Numbered from the stretch's first letter, positions 1-7,553 are shown. The stretch: DNA of 64,000 nt from Leptolyngbya iicbica LK (GCF_004212215.1 NZ_QVFV01000012.1:23873-87872), one strand, 5' to 3'. Numbers and translations are program-made. Notes: generated by a model not told the origin, from the letters alone.

Positions 1-417
1 CACCAGCTCGTTGATGGCCCGCATGGCATCCAGCAATCGCCGCACAGGAAACACCACCCAAGGGGGACAAACATTCTCTGAGGCCAAAATCGATAAGGGA
101 ATCGCCACAATGACCGCCAGCAGAGTGCCCCAAATGCCCATCGCAATGGTTTCAATCGTGGCCTGAAAATAATTCCACCAGCGGGTGAAATCGGGCGGAA
201 AAAACTTGACGACCAAATCGACCATGGCCCCAATGCCATTGAACAACTCGATGAAACTCAAGTCACTCAAAATGCCCGCATAAATAAGGACAGCAATTGC
301 GAGCACTAAGCCACCGATGCTCCAGGGGGTCCAGAATGGTTTTTCTTGCGCTAGGGCCTGACGCACTGCCGGTGAGTACGCCGCTTGAGCGGAATTCAGA
401 GAGGAGGTATCTTGCAT
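1..417 (-). CDS. phnE: phosphonate ABC transporter permease PhnE (5' part, runs off the window)
   Basis: This is the membrane permease of the phosphonate importer and passes substrate delivered by PhnD through the inner membrane. Reading the minus strand from an ATG at 417 gives 139 residues with no stop before base 1, so the 3' part lies outside the window. A hydrophobic helix sits at about residues 35-52. The start of the transporter permease domain follows, with a helix containing ETIAMGIWGTLLAVIVAIP. It is third in the order phnC-phnD-phnE, the usual order for this transporter. The gap to phnD carries a hairpin with a T-run, so expression is probably lower than that of phnD. The family call is firm. 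The distal inner-membrane loop that contacts PhnC is not visible. Confidence 0.9.
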   Translation of the reverse strand, partial: MQDTSSLNSAQAAYSPAVRQALAQEKPFWTPWSIGGLVLAIAVLIYAGILSDLSFIELFNGIGAMVDLVVKFFPPDFTRWWNYFQATIETIAMGIWGTLLAVIVAIPLSILASENVCPPWVVFPVRRLLDAMRAINELV

Positions 418-440
418 GGTGTTTACGATATCAGGCGGGC

Positions 441-489
441 AAAAAAACGCGCCATGAGAAGGCGTTAAAGCGGTTTCCCATGGCGCGTT
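441..489 (-). terminator. intrinsic terminator or attenuator between phnD and phnE
   Basis: Arms at 475-489 and 446-460 pair over 15 bp with one G-T wobble. Read on the minus strand, the second arm runs directly into seven Ts (441-447). This is a classical rho-independent terminator lying inside the transporter operon, 23 bp after the phnD stop and 24 bp before the phnE start. It fits the usual excess of binding protein over permease in ABC importers. Confidence 0.8.
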
Positions 490-511
490 GCTGTCACAAC
501 GTGAGGTGTTT

Positions 512-1585
512 TTACTTCAACGCTTCCAGTTGCTTTTCGAGCTCTGCTAGCTGGGTAGTTTTATCTGCTTCGCTGATGGCAGCATCATTCTTGATCTCTT
601 CCATCTGTTTGGCAATATCAAGCTCACGGATGGTATTCCAATCAGTATCGCCAGCGGGGTCAAAACCCGCCCAGTCCAACGGGCCGAGCACGGCCTCATC
701 ATCAAAGTTATGGAAGAAGTCTTTGAACTCTTCTTTCAAACAGTCGGGAAGATCGGACTTGAACGCGATGGGGTCACTGGGAATCAACGGCGAAGTCCAG
801 ATGATTTGCACTTGCTCAAACGCTTCTGGATCAGTCTCTTGCAGACGCGCCATCGATTCGCTGTTGTTGGTAGCGACATCGACTTGATTGTTGGCGACAG
901 CTTGTGCCGTCGCTTCGTGGCTGCCAGAAAACACAAGTTCGCTGAAGGCTTCATTTGGATTGACGCCATTCTGGGCGAACACGTAATAGCTCGGCACCAA
1001 GAAGCCCGAGGTCGAGTTCGGGTCATTGAAGGCGAAGGTCAAATCAGCAGAATTCTCGATGACGAACTGATCGCCATTCCCGGCTTCCACATCAATCTCG
1101 CCCACAATGGGATTCTCTATATTCGTAATGAGGTGAGCGTAGTAGCCCTTGCTGCCGTCGCTCGCCACCGTTTGGGCAAAAGCTTCAGCCCCAGAACGTT
1201 TGGCCGCCTCGATGTAGGACTTCCCGCCGTACCAGGCCAGCTGAATTTTGCCTGCCCCCATGGCTTCAATCACGCCCGCATAGTCGGTGGCGTAAAAGCC
1301 GTTGATCTGACGCCCCATATCCTCAGACATGGCGGCCAAGAAGGGCTCCCAAAGCTCTTCTAAATTGGCCTGAGACTCGGTAGAGATAATGCCGAAGTCA
1401 ATCTCCGCAAACTCTGGGGCACAGACTTCACCATCAGCAGGGGCAGCCGCCTCGGTCGCTGCGTCGTTACCCGCATCTGCCGTATCCGTGGTCGCGGATG
1501 GATTGCTGCAGCTCACAATCAAGGCGGTGCCAACCAAAGCAAAGGCTAAACGAGCAGACCCATTCATGAAAAAAGCAGTTTTCAT
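512..1585 (-). CDS. phnD: phosphonate-binding lipoprotein PhnD
   Basis: This is the periplasmic substrate-binding protein of the phosphonate or phosphate ABC importer. It is 357 residues long. The N-terminus is a lipoprotein signal ending in LIVSC, so the mature protein should be lipid-anchored at that Cys and followed by an Asp/Ala/Glu-rich linker. The body has PhnD-family features: FGIISTESQANLEELWEPF near residue 64, then AWYGGKSYIEA, FAFNDPNSTSGFLVPSYY and FSGSHEATAQAVANNQVDVA, which line the anion site. A GAGGA ribosome site precedes the ATG at 1585. It lies between phnC (100 bp upstream) and phnE. Substrate preference among phosphonate, phosphite and methylphosphonate cannot be read from the sequence. 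Confidence 0.95.
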   Translation of the reverse strand: MKTAFFMNGSARLAFALVGTALIVSCSNPSATTDTADAGNDAATEAAAPADGEVCAPEFAEIDFGIISTESQANLEELWEPFLAAMSEDMGRQINGFYATDYAGVIEAMGAGKIQLAWYGGKSYIEAAKRSGAEAFAQTVASDGSKGYYAHLITNIENPIVGEIDVEAGNGDQFVIENSADLTFAFNDPNSTSGFLVPSYYVFAQNGVNPNEAFSELVFSGSHEATAQAVANNQVDVATNNSESMARLQETDPEAFEQVQIIWTSPLIPSDPIAFKSDLPDCLKEEFKDFFHNFDDEAVLGPLDWAGFDPAGDTDWNTIRELDIAKQMEEIKNDAAISEADKTTQLAELEKQLEALK

Positions 1586-1685
1586 CGAAAAATCCTCATA
1601 TTAGATGTCAACTCTGAACAACAAAAACGAACACCTGAAAACCGTTTCAGCAACTATGTGTGAGGCACTAAAACACTGGTGGTGA

Positions 1686-2528
1686 CTAAACTTGAGACGC
1701 GGTGAAGATCTCGGCATGGCCGCTCAATACCAACTCTTTGGCTGCGGCGCCGTAGATATCACTCAGCCGTTGATCATTCAAATCTTGAATCGCCCCGTCA
1801 AACCGAACGACGCCATCCCGTAACGCCACCGCTCGCTTGAAGTAGCGGCGCACCATTTGCACTTGGTGCAGGGAGGTAATGACGGTGATGCCCTCATCCT
1901 CATTGAGGTGGGTGAGCAACTCCATGACCTTGCGGGCCGATTCTGGATCGAGGGAAGCAATCGGCTCATCGGCGAGGATGATTTGCGCTCCTTGCATCAA
2001 ACAGCGAGCGATCGCCACCCGCTGCTGCTGCCCTCCTGACAGGCTAGAGGCCCGTTGGTAAGCCTGATTTAAGATGCCAACTCGCTCTAGCGCGGTCAAA
2101 GCTTTGAGCTTTTCTTGCTGACTAAAACCGCGAATCAGCGATCGCATCATGGAGGTTTGGGACAAGTTACCAACCAACACGTTCTCCAGTGCGGTCAGGC
2201 GATTCACCAGATTGAACTGCTGAAAAATGAAGCCCATTTGACTGCGCAATTGCCGCGCTTTGGAATGGAGCTTGCCATCGATCTGTAGCGGGCTCCCAAA
2301 GATTTCTACGGTGCCTCGCTCAGCCTGCTGCAAGCCATTCAAATTGCGCAGCAAAGTCGACTTGCCGGAGCCCGAGGCACCGACTAAAGCCACCATTTCG
2401 CCGACACCCACGGTCAGACCCACATCCTGCAGTGCTGGCTGCCCTTTGAAAGACTTAAACAGATGCTGCACGCTGACAGCAGGGATAGCAAAAGATGCTT
2501 CCAAGGCGCTCTCCGTAACTGATGGCAT
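1686..2528 (-). CDS. phnC: phosphonate ABC transporter ATP-binding protein PhnC
   Basis: This is the ATPase that powers phosphonate uptake. The 280 residues carry Walker A GASGSGKST (residues 50-58), a Q-loop in GFIFQQFNLV, the signature LSGGQQQR, Walker B IILADEPIASLD and a switch His in TSLHQV. The N-terminal extension of about 17 residues before the nucleotide-binding domain is slightly long for the family. It is the first gene of phnC-D-E on the minus strand. Upstream are a 16-bp palindrome at 2622-2637 and Pho-box-like repeats at 2679-2708, so it probably has its own phosphate- and PhnF-controlled promoter besides any read-through from phnF. Confidence 0.95.
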   Translation of the reverse strand: MPSVTESALEASFAIPAVSVQHLFKSFKGQPALQDVGLTVGVGEMVALVGASGSGKSTLLRNLNGLQQAERGTVEIFGSPLQIDGKLHSKARQLRSQMGFIFQQFNLVNRLTALENVLVGNLSQTSMMRSLIRGFSQQEKLKALTALERVGILNQAYQRASSLSGGQQQRVAIARCLMQGAQIILADEPIASLDPESARKVMELLTHLNEDEGITVITSLHQVQMVRRYFKRAVALRDGVVRFDGAIQDLNDQRLSDIYGAAAKELVLSGHAEIFTASQV

Positions 2529-2621
2529 GGCCGCTATTTGCCCAACTGAATATCAACATCATGGCTTAAAGCTGACATGCACCCACTCGCCAGGCGAGGC
2601 AACGGCGATCGCCTAAGACTC

Positions 2622-2637
2622 ATGTAGATGTCTAGAC
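2622..2637. promoter_or_regulatory. candidate PhnF operator upstream of phnC
   Basis: The half-sites ATGTAGAT and GTCTAGAC lie back to back. They match the layout of the perfect palindrome at 3763-3778 (nTnTAGAy followed by GTCTAnAC). HutC-subfamily GntR repressors usually bind GT-TA-AC-type palindromes such as GGTCTAGACC, so this is a sensible site for PhnF. It lies 94 bp before the phnC start, downstream of a possible -10 (TATATG on the minus strand). The assignment is inferred from pattern and position. Confidence 0.55.
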
Positions 2638-2678
2638 GAGCACCTCAGCAATAAACCACTACATATATTCAGATAGCG

Positions 2679-2708
2679 AGTTTAAGATTTGCCCCATCCT
2701 AGATTAAG
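2679..2708 (-). promoter_or_regulatory. possible degenerate Pho box before phnC
   Basis: On the minus strand CTTAATCT (2701-2708) and CTTAAACT (2679-2686) are 22 bp apart. That is two periods of the 11-bp Pho-box repeat (consensus CTTAACCT plus 3 bp), but the middle copy is unrecognisable. A possible -10 (TATATG) begins 11 bp after the last repeat. The site is weaker than those at 3780-3820 and 9193-9222. Confidence 0.4.
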
Positions 2709-2941
2709 TCAAGGGGAAGATTACTTAAAAAGTGTGCTCAGGCTCGATGGGGTGGCCGGAGTGCGGGCGCGGTAATGTTGATGCCGCAAGGCTGCTGGCA
2801 TTCATTGAGGACGCGCCCGAAACCAATCACTTGGCTGGGGTGGGACGGGTCGCGGCGTCGGCTGGGGAATCGGCTGGGGAATCGGTCGCCTGACCAACCT
2901 GGGTAACGTTTGTAGGGGTCACAGCGCCGCCGCAATGAAAG

Positions 2942-3670
2942 TCAGCTCGGGGACTCGTCGTTATCGAGCACGAGTTCCATGCGATCGCCTCGAAAACGGG
3001 TGACCCCATACTCAATGACGGTGTCATGTTGGTTGACGTTGATGGACTCGGATAGCAGCACCGCTCCATTCGTCGGCATTTTGAGGAGCCGGGCATCTTC
3101 ATTTTGGGCCAATTGGGCTGACACCCGGGTGCTGCGGCGAAAGTGCTCACACCCATACTCTTCTTGCAACATTTTGGAAATGGAACAGTAGACTTCGCAA
3201 TGCTTGACCAGGTTGGGAAATTGCTGCCCGGAAAAGTGACTGCTCGAAATGCTGAGGGGCACCCCTTCGACGGAGCTGAGGCGCTCATATAAAACGACCG
3301 GCGCGCCGATCGCAATTTCTAACCGCTGCGATAACTTGGCATCGGCCTGCAGTTCCACCACCCGCAGCACCTGCCAACTGGGCTGGAGCGACTGCGCCTT
3401 GAGATCTTTGTTGAATCGCACTCGCCGACTGAGGTGCAAGGTAATTGGGGTGGCCGTTACAAAGGAGCCGCGTCCCCGCTCGACGCTGACAATCCCTTCG
3501 TTGCGCAGCACCTCGATCGCTCGTCGTAAAGTATGGCGATTGACCCCAAAGCGCTCACTGAGCTCCGGCTCGGTTGGCAGGCGATCGCCGACCTTATAAA
3601 CCGTTTCTTCAATGTGGCGACGCAGCTCATCAGCAATCTGCAAATACAAAGGCAGGTCTTCTCGATGCAT
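2942..3670 (-). CDS. phnF: GntR/HutC-family transcriptional regulator PhnF
   Basis: This is the probable repressor of the phosphonate genes. It is 242 residues long. The N-terminal winged helix-turn-helix (about 6-72) reads LPLYLQIADELRRHIEE, then GDRLPTEPELSERFGVNRHT and a wing ending in RGRGSFV, all standard GntR motifs. Residues 85-235 form a UTRA effector domain, with APVVLYERLSSVEGVPLSIS and IEYGVTRFRGDRMELVL. UTRA places it in the HutC/FarR subfamily that includes PhnF. It is divergent from the C-P lyase operon. The palindrome at 3763-3778 lies between the two starts, consistent with control of both directions and of itself. The ligand, phosphonate or phosphate, is not deducible. Confidence 0.9.
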   Translation of the reverse strand: MHREDLPLYLQIADELRRHIEETVYKVGDRLPTEPELSERFGVNRHTLRRAIEVLRNEGIVSVERGRGSFVTATPITLHLSRRVRFNKDLKAQSLQPSWQVLRVVELQADAKLSQRLEIAIGAPVVLYERLSSVEGVPLSISSSHFSGQQFPNLVKHCEVYCSISKMLQEEYGCEHFRRSTRVSAQLAQNEDARLLKMPTNGAVLLSESINVNQHDTVIEYGVTRFRGDRMELVLDNDESPS

Positions 3671-3731
3671 GTTGGGTGGCTAAGAACAGACGGAAATCGT
3701 TAGGTCAGTATAGTATTGCCCACCAAAAGCG

Positions 3732-3760
3732 TTGCGTTCAGAGCCATCATGTCCGATATT
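3732..3760 (+). promoter_or_regulatory. candidate promoter for phnG
   Basis: TTGCGT (3732-3737) and GATATT (3755-3760) are separated by 17 bp. They match the -35 and -10 consensus at 3 and 4 of 6 positions. The predicted start of transcription falls at about 3767, inside the PhnF palindrome, so binding there would block it. No experimental support exists in the sequence itself. Confidence 0.35.
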
Positions 3761-3762
3761 TT

Positions 3763-3778
3763 GTATAGACGTCTATAC
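3763..3778. promoter_or_regulatory. perfect 16-bp palindrome, candidate PhnF operator
   Basis: GTATAGAC followed by GTCTATAC is a perfect inverted repeat with no spacer. It lies in the divergent region between phnF and phnG, 93 bp before the phnF start and 34 bp before the phnG start. A second copy with the same layout lies before phnC. The sequence type suits a HutC-subfamily GntR repressor. It overlaps the likely -10 for phnF (TATAGA on the minus strand). Confidence 0.7.
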
Positions 3779-3779
3779 C

Positions 3780-3820
3780 AATTTAAGAGGCGGTTAACCC
3801 TTGGTTAAGTAATGGTTGAG
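3780..3820 (-). promoter_or_regulatory. Pho box, four 8-bp repeats at 11-bp period
   Basis: On the minus strand the octamers CTCAACCA (3813-3820), CTTAACCA (3802-3809), GTTAACCG (3791-3798) and CTTAAATT (3780-3787) are each separated by 3 bp. The cyanobacterial PhoB/SphR box is CTTAACCT repeated with 3-bp spacers, so the period and sequence fit well. The orientation points toward phnF. The box overlaps the first codons of phnG, which questions the phnG start. Confidence 0.75.
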
Positions 3821-4285
3821 ATGAATGAGATTCGCTCAAGATCAGGCTGGATATCGGTGCTGGCTAAGGCTCCTTTGCCTTTATTGGAGCAGGGGGTCAA
3901 GTCTTTGGGGGCGCTGCCGGATTATGGATTTTTGCGATCGCCCGAAATTGGTCTCGCGATGGTGCGGGGGCGGGCTGAGGGCACGGGGCAGCCCTTTAAT
4001 CTCGGAGAAATGACGATCACCCGCTGTGTGGTGCAGTTGGCCTTGACGAATCGGGATGGTGAGACGCTCTCGGGGTTTGGCTATGTGGCGGGGCGATCGC
4101 CGCGTCATGCCGAGCTGGCGGCGGTGTATGATGCGCTGCTCCAGCATCCAGACTGGCAGGCTCAGGTGCAGCATCAGGTGCTTGAGCCACTGGTGGCCGC
4201 GGCCCAGGCTCAGCGCCAAGCTGAGGCCGCCGAAGTGGAATCGACTCGGGTGAATTTCTTTACCTTGTTACGAGGAGAAAGTTGA
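3812..4285 (+). CDS. phnG: C-P lyase core subunit PhnG
   Basis: This is a subunit of the PhnG2H2I2J2 core that links the alkylphosphonate to ATP and breaks its C-P bond. The 157 residues include the PhnG hallmarks GWISVLAKA near the N-terminus, SPEIGLAMVRGRAEGTGQPFNLGEMTITRC, GFGYVAGRSPRHAELAAVYDALLQ and the C-terminal RVNFFTLLRGE. The ATG at 3812 lies inside the Pho-box repeats. The next in-frame ATG at 3821 gives 154 residues, closer to the roughly 150 of the E. coli protein, so either may be used. phnH begins 1 bp after the stop, so translation of the two is probably coupled. Confidence 0.93.
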   Translation: MVEMNEIRSRSGWISVLAKAPLPLLEQGVKSLGALPDYGFLRSPEIGLAMVRGRAEGTGQPFNLGEMTITRCVVQLALTNRDGETLSGFGYVAGRSPRHAELAAVYDALLQHPDWQAQVQHQVLEPLVAAAQAQRQAEAAEVESTRVNFFTLLRGES

Positions 4286-4286
4286 G

Positions 4287-4889
4287 ATGACCACGGCAAC
4301 CGTTCAACTGCCTGGCTTCACCGATCCGGTGCATGAGGCACAGCAGACCTTTCGCGCGTTGTTGGATGCCCTGGCTCGACCGGGCTTGCCTCAAGCGATG
4401 GTTGCGGTCACGGCTCCGGCGGGTTTGACCCCCGAATGTGCGGCGGCTTGCCTAACGTTGCTGGATTTGGAAACCACGGTGTGGCTGCAGTCCGGCCTCT
4501 CTGAAGCGGCCCGGGCCTGGCTGCTCTTTCATACGGGCTGTCGGTTTACCGAGCAGCCGCAAGCGGCTGATTTTGCCATCATTCACGATGCGGCGAACCT
4601 GCCGCCACTGGACGCCTTTGGCTGGGGCACAGCGGAATATCCCGAAGCCTCAACGTCGTTGCTGATACAGCTCCCGGCGTTGACGGGGCCGACGACGGTC
4701 ACTTTGCAGGGGCCGGGTATTCGCGAGGCGATCGCCCTGCAAACCCCACTGGGGCAACCCTTTTGGCAACAGTGGCAAGTGATGACCGCGAGCTATCCAT
4801 TGGGCCTGGATGTTTGGTGTCTGGCTGACCATCAGGTCATCGGCTTGCCGCGCACCGCTCGTGTGACCGATTCACAGGAGAATTTGTAA
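4287..4889 (+). CDS. phnH: C-P lyase core subunit PhnH
   Basis: This is a core C-P lyase subunit with a PLP-transferase-like fold that has lost the cofactor and forms part of the dimeric core with PhnI, PhnJ and PhnG. The 200 residues match the family length (about 194). Family motifs are the N-terminal DPVHEAQQTFRALLDALARPG, then LLDLETTVWL, FHTGCRFTEQPQAADFAI, GTAEYPEASTSLLIQLPAL and LQGPGIR, and a C-terminal YPLGLDVWCLADHQVIGLPRT. The stop overlaps the next ATG (TAATG), a sign of translational coupling inside the operon. Confidence 0.93.
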   Translation: MTTATVQLPGFTDPVHEAQQTFRALLDALARPGLPQAMVAVTAPAGLTPECAAACLTLLDLETTVWLQSGLSEAARAWLLFHTGCRFTEQPQAADFAIIHDAANLPPLDAFGWGTAEYPEASTSLLIQLPALTGPTTVTLQGPGIREAIALQTPLGQPFWQQWQVMTASYPLGLDVWCLADHQVIGLPRTARVTDSQENL

Positions 4890-5350
4890 TGTCGGTATTA
4901 ATGCGTGAGGTCACCGTGGATGACCTGCCGGCGGTGCTGCGGCTGTATGGCGAGTCCGGCGTCGATCACGAACCCTGGACTGACGTCGCGGCGGCTGAGC
5001 AGCTGTTTCAGCGCCTGCAGCACTATCCCAACTACACGATGTGGCTGGCCGTGTTGGCTGCCTCGCCGTCCCAGGCTGTCGGCACCTTTTCCCTGTTAAT
5101 CATGGATGCCCTCGTCCACAGCGGCACCCCCGCGGGGGTGGTGGAGGGCGTCGCGGTGGACCCCGACTTTCAGGGACAAGGGATTGGTCGGCAAATGATG
5201 CAGCACGCGATCGCTCAGTGTCAGGCGGCAGGCTGCTACAAGATGAGCCTATCGACCAATCTCAAGCGTGAACCAGCCCATGCTTTTTATGAATCCCTGG
5301 GGTTCGAGAAGCACGGCTACTGTTTTTCGATGCCGTTAGCAGTCGGTTAA
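4889..5350 (+). CDS. phnO: PhnO-like GNAT acetyltransferase
   Basis: This is a 153-residue GNAT-fold N-acetyltransferase. The acetyl-CoA pyrophosphate-binding motif A is visible as VAVDPDFQGQGIGRQMM (about 87-103). The C-terminal NLKREPAHAFYESLGFEKHGY carries the usual GNAT ending and resembles E. coli PhnO, which acetylates the amino group of aminoalkylphosphonates before C-P lyase acts. The start overlaps the phnH stop and has a CAGGAG ribosome site. Its place inside the operon, between phnH and phnI, supports that role. GNAT substrates are hard to predict, so the PhnO call rests on context plus C-terminal similarity. Confidence 0.75.
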   Translation: MSVLMREVTVDDLPAVLRLYGESGVDHEPWTDVAAAEQLFQRLQHYPNYTMWLAVLAASPSQAVGTFSLLIMDALVHSGTPAGVVEGVAVDPDFQGQGIGRQMMQHAIAQCQAAGCYKMSLSTNLKREPAHAFYESLGFEKHGYCFSMPLAVG

Positions 5351-5366
5351 CTCCCCGGAGATCACT

Positions 5367-6596
5367 ATGCCCTACGTTGCCGTTAAAGGCGGTGAGCACG
5401 CCATTCAAAACGCCGAAGCCTTGCTTCAGGCCAAGCGACGCGGTGATACCACCGTGCCGGAACTCTCCCTGGAACAAATCAAGCAGCAGATGCAGCTCGC
5501 GGTTAATCGAGTGATGGCCGAAGGCAGCTTATACGACCCCGACCTGGCGGCCCTCGCCATCAAGCAAGCCTGGGGTGATTTGGTGGAGGCAGCCTTTTTG
5601 CTGCGGGCTTACCGCACGACCCTGCCGCGCCTCTATTACAGCGACCCGATTGATACGGGCAGCATGTACCTGCAGCGACGCATTTCTGCCATCTTTAAAG
5701 ATGCTCCAGGGGGGCAAAAGCTCGGCCCCACCTTCGACTATGTGCATCGCCTGCTGGATTTCAAACTGGCGGCTGAAAGCAACGAATTTACCGCGCCGAC
5801 TCAGCCCCCGATCGCGGCGACCGAATCGGCACCTCGGGTGGTTCAGACACTGGTTCAAGAGCAGCTCGTCACCCCGCCGCCTGCAACCCCCGTGGATGCG
5901 CCGCCCTTTGATGTGACGCGCCAGCCGCTCCATACCCCTACCAATCGTGATGCGCGTCTGCAAAATCTAGCGCGGGCTGATGAGGGCTTCTTGCTGTCGA
6001 TGGCTTACTCGACCCAACGGGGCTACGGCAGCAATCATCCCTTTGCGGGCGAGATTCGCATGGGCGATGTGGAGGTCGTCATCTGTCCAGAAGAACTGGG
6101 GTTTGAGGTGGCGATCGCCGACATTACTGTCACCGAAGTGCAAATGGTCAACCAGTTCACCGGCAGCAAAGACATCCCGCCCCAGTTCACCCAGGGGTAT
6201 GGCCTCACCTTTGGCTACAACGAACGCAAGGCAATGGCGATGGCCCTCGTCGATCGCGCCCTCCAGGCCAAAGATTTGGGAGAGGCGATCGACGGCCCCG
6301 CCCAAGATGAAGAATTTGTCCTCTTTCATTCCGACAATGTTGAGGCTCAGGGCTTTGTCCAGCATCTCAAACTGCCCCACTACATTGACTTCCAGGCCGA
6401 GCTGAATTTGATCCGCCAACTGCGACGGGACTATGACCAGGCCCAGCCGCATCAGGCTGAAGAAGTCCTCGTTGCAGACTCGCCCCCGTCGGCTAACGCC
6501 GAGCCGTCCTCTGCCACGGGCCAGGCCTCAGACCCCAACGTGCCCGCCAAGCATCCTGCCTCTGAGTCTCACTCTCCGTCGGAGCTGACGCCGTGA
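5367..6596 (+). CDS. phnI: C-P lyase core subunit PhnI
   Basis: This subunit is required to join the phosphonate to C1' of ATP's ribose, displacing adenine, with PhnG, PhnH and PhnL. Recognisable stretches are YVAVKGGEHAIQNAEALL at the N-terminus, LRAYRTTLPRL, RRISAIFKDAPGGQKLGPTF, LSMAYSTQRGYGSNHPFAGE and QGYGLTFGYNERKAMAMALV. At 409 residues it is about 55 longer than the E. coli protein. The extra length is mainly a Ser/Pro/Ala/Glu-rich tail after about residue 365, probably disordered, and a Pro-rich loop near 145-180. A CCGGAG site precedes the ATG. phnJ follows closely. Confidence 0.95.
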   Translation: MPYVAVKGGEHAIQNAEALLQAKRRGDTTVPELSLEQIKQQMQLAVNRVMAEGSLYDPDLAALAIKQAWGDLVEAAFLLRAYRTTLPRLYYSDPIDTGSMYLQRRISAIFKDAPGGQKLGPTFDYVHRLLDFKLAAESNEFTAPTQPPIAATESAPRVVQTLVQEQLVTPPPATPVDAPPFDVTRQPLHTPTNRDARLQNLARADEGFLLSMAYSTQRGYGSNHPFAGEIRMGDVEVVICPEELGFEVAIADITVTEVQMVNQFTGSKDIPPQFTQGYGLTFGYNERKAMAMALVDRALQAKDLGEAIDGPAQDEEFVLFHSDNVEAQGFVQHLKLPHYIDFQAELNLIRQLRRDYDQAQPHQAEEVLVADSPPSANAEPSSATGQASDPNVPAKHPASESHSPSELTP

Positions 6597-6653
6597 ATCG
6601 GCGCTGCGTTTGTGCCAGGCACCGCTACCGAAGTCCTCAATCGCCTTGAACCC

Positions 6654-7553
6654 ATGACCCCGCCATCTTCCCACTCCCCCATCGCCCCAGCGCTGCCCGA
6701 ACCGGGCTTCAACTTCGCCTACCTCGACGAGCAAACCAAGCGATCGATTCGGCGGGCGCTGCTCAAAGCCGTCGCCATTCCCGGTCACCAGATTCCCTTT
6801 AGCTCGCGAGAAATGCCCATGTCCTACGGTTGGGGCACGGGCGGCATTCAGGTCACGGCCTCGGTGATTGGCCAGCAGGACACCCTCAAAGTGATCGATC
6901 AGGGGGCCGACGACACCACCAATGCGGTCAATATTCGGCGATTTTTCCGCAAGGTGTGCGGTATCAACACCACCGATCGCACGGCTGAGGCGACCGTGAT
7001 TCAAACCCGCCACCGCATTCCCGAAACCCCCCTGCGGGAGGGGCAGACGATGGTCTACCAGGTGCCCATGCCCGAACCGCTGTATTTCATCGAACCGTCG
7101 CGCACGGAAGCCAACAAAATGCACGCCCTGGAAGAGTATGGCCCCATGTACGTGCGACTGTACGAAGATGTCACCCGCTTTGGCCACATCGCCATGGCCT
7201 ATGACTATCCGGTCATGGTGAACGATCGCTACCTGATGAAGCCCAGCCCCATTCCCCGGTTCGACAATCCCAAACTGCACATGAGTCCGGCGCTACAGCT
7301 CTTTGGGGCCGGTCGCGAAAAACGCATCTATGCGCTGCCCCCTTACACCCCAGTCAAAAGCCTCGATTTTGAGGATCATCCTTTCACGGTGGAAACGTGG
7401 GACCAGCCCTGCGAATTTTGCGGCGCGACCGATAGCTATCTGGATGAGGTGGTGATCGATGATCGGGGCTCCCGCCTGTGGATTTGCTCGGATACGGACT
7501 ATTGCCACCAGCGCCAGCAAGCCCAAGCGATCGCCCCTCAGACTTTGGGGTAA
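6654..7553 (+). CDS. phnJ: C-P lyase catalytic subunit PhnJ (radical SAM)
   Basis: This radical SAM enzyme breaks the carbon-phosphorus bond of ribosyl-1-phosphonate 5-phosphate, releasing the alkane and 5-phosphoribosyl 1,2-cyclic phosphate. The unusual PhnJ cluster motif C-x2-C-x21-C-x5-C is intact (CEFC, then ICSDTDYC). It is at residues 253, 256, 278 and 284 from the ATG at 6654. The last Cys is the thiyl-radical residue in the family. YGWGTGGIQ, which holds the glycyl-radical Gly, is also present. A GTG at 6612 would add 14 residues. I chose the ATG because conserved sequence begins only at FNFAYLDEQTKR. All signs indicate an active enzyme. Confidence 0.96.
   Translation: MTPPSSHSPIAPALPEPGFNFAYLDEQTKRSIRRALLKAVAIPGHQIPFSSREMPMSYGWGTGGIQVTASVIGQQDTLKVIDQGADDTTNAVNIRRFFRKVCGINTTDRTAEATVIQTRHRIPETPLREGQTMVYQVPMPEPLYFIEPSRTEANKMHALEEYGPMYVRLYEDVTRFGHIAMAYDYPVMVNDRYLMKPSPIPRFDNPKLHMSPALQLFGAGREKRIYALPPYTPVKSLDFEDHPFTVETWDQPCEFCGATDSYLDEVVIDDRGSRLWICSDTDYCHQRQQAQAIAPQTLG

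Larger units (their letters stand above)
2529..2941. other. 413-bp gap between phnF and phnC
   Basis: I see no convincing gene here. The phnC-proximal half carries the operator and Pho-like repeats listed separately. The phnF-proximal half is GC-rich and holds a perfect 12-bp tandem duplication (CGGCTGGGGAAT at 2859-2870 and 2871-2882). Short open frames in it have low-complexity Arg/Pro composition and look spurious. Confidence 0.6.

Noticed and set aside
2827..3315. 162-codon minus-strand frame overlapping phnF
   Set aside because: Runs in another frame through the phnF UTRA region and ends in low-complexity sequence; no family features.
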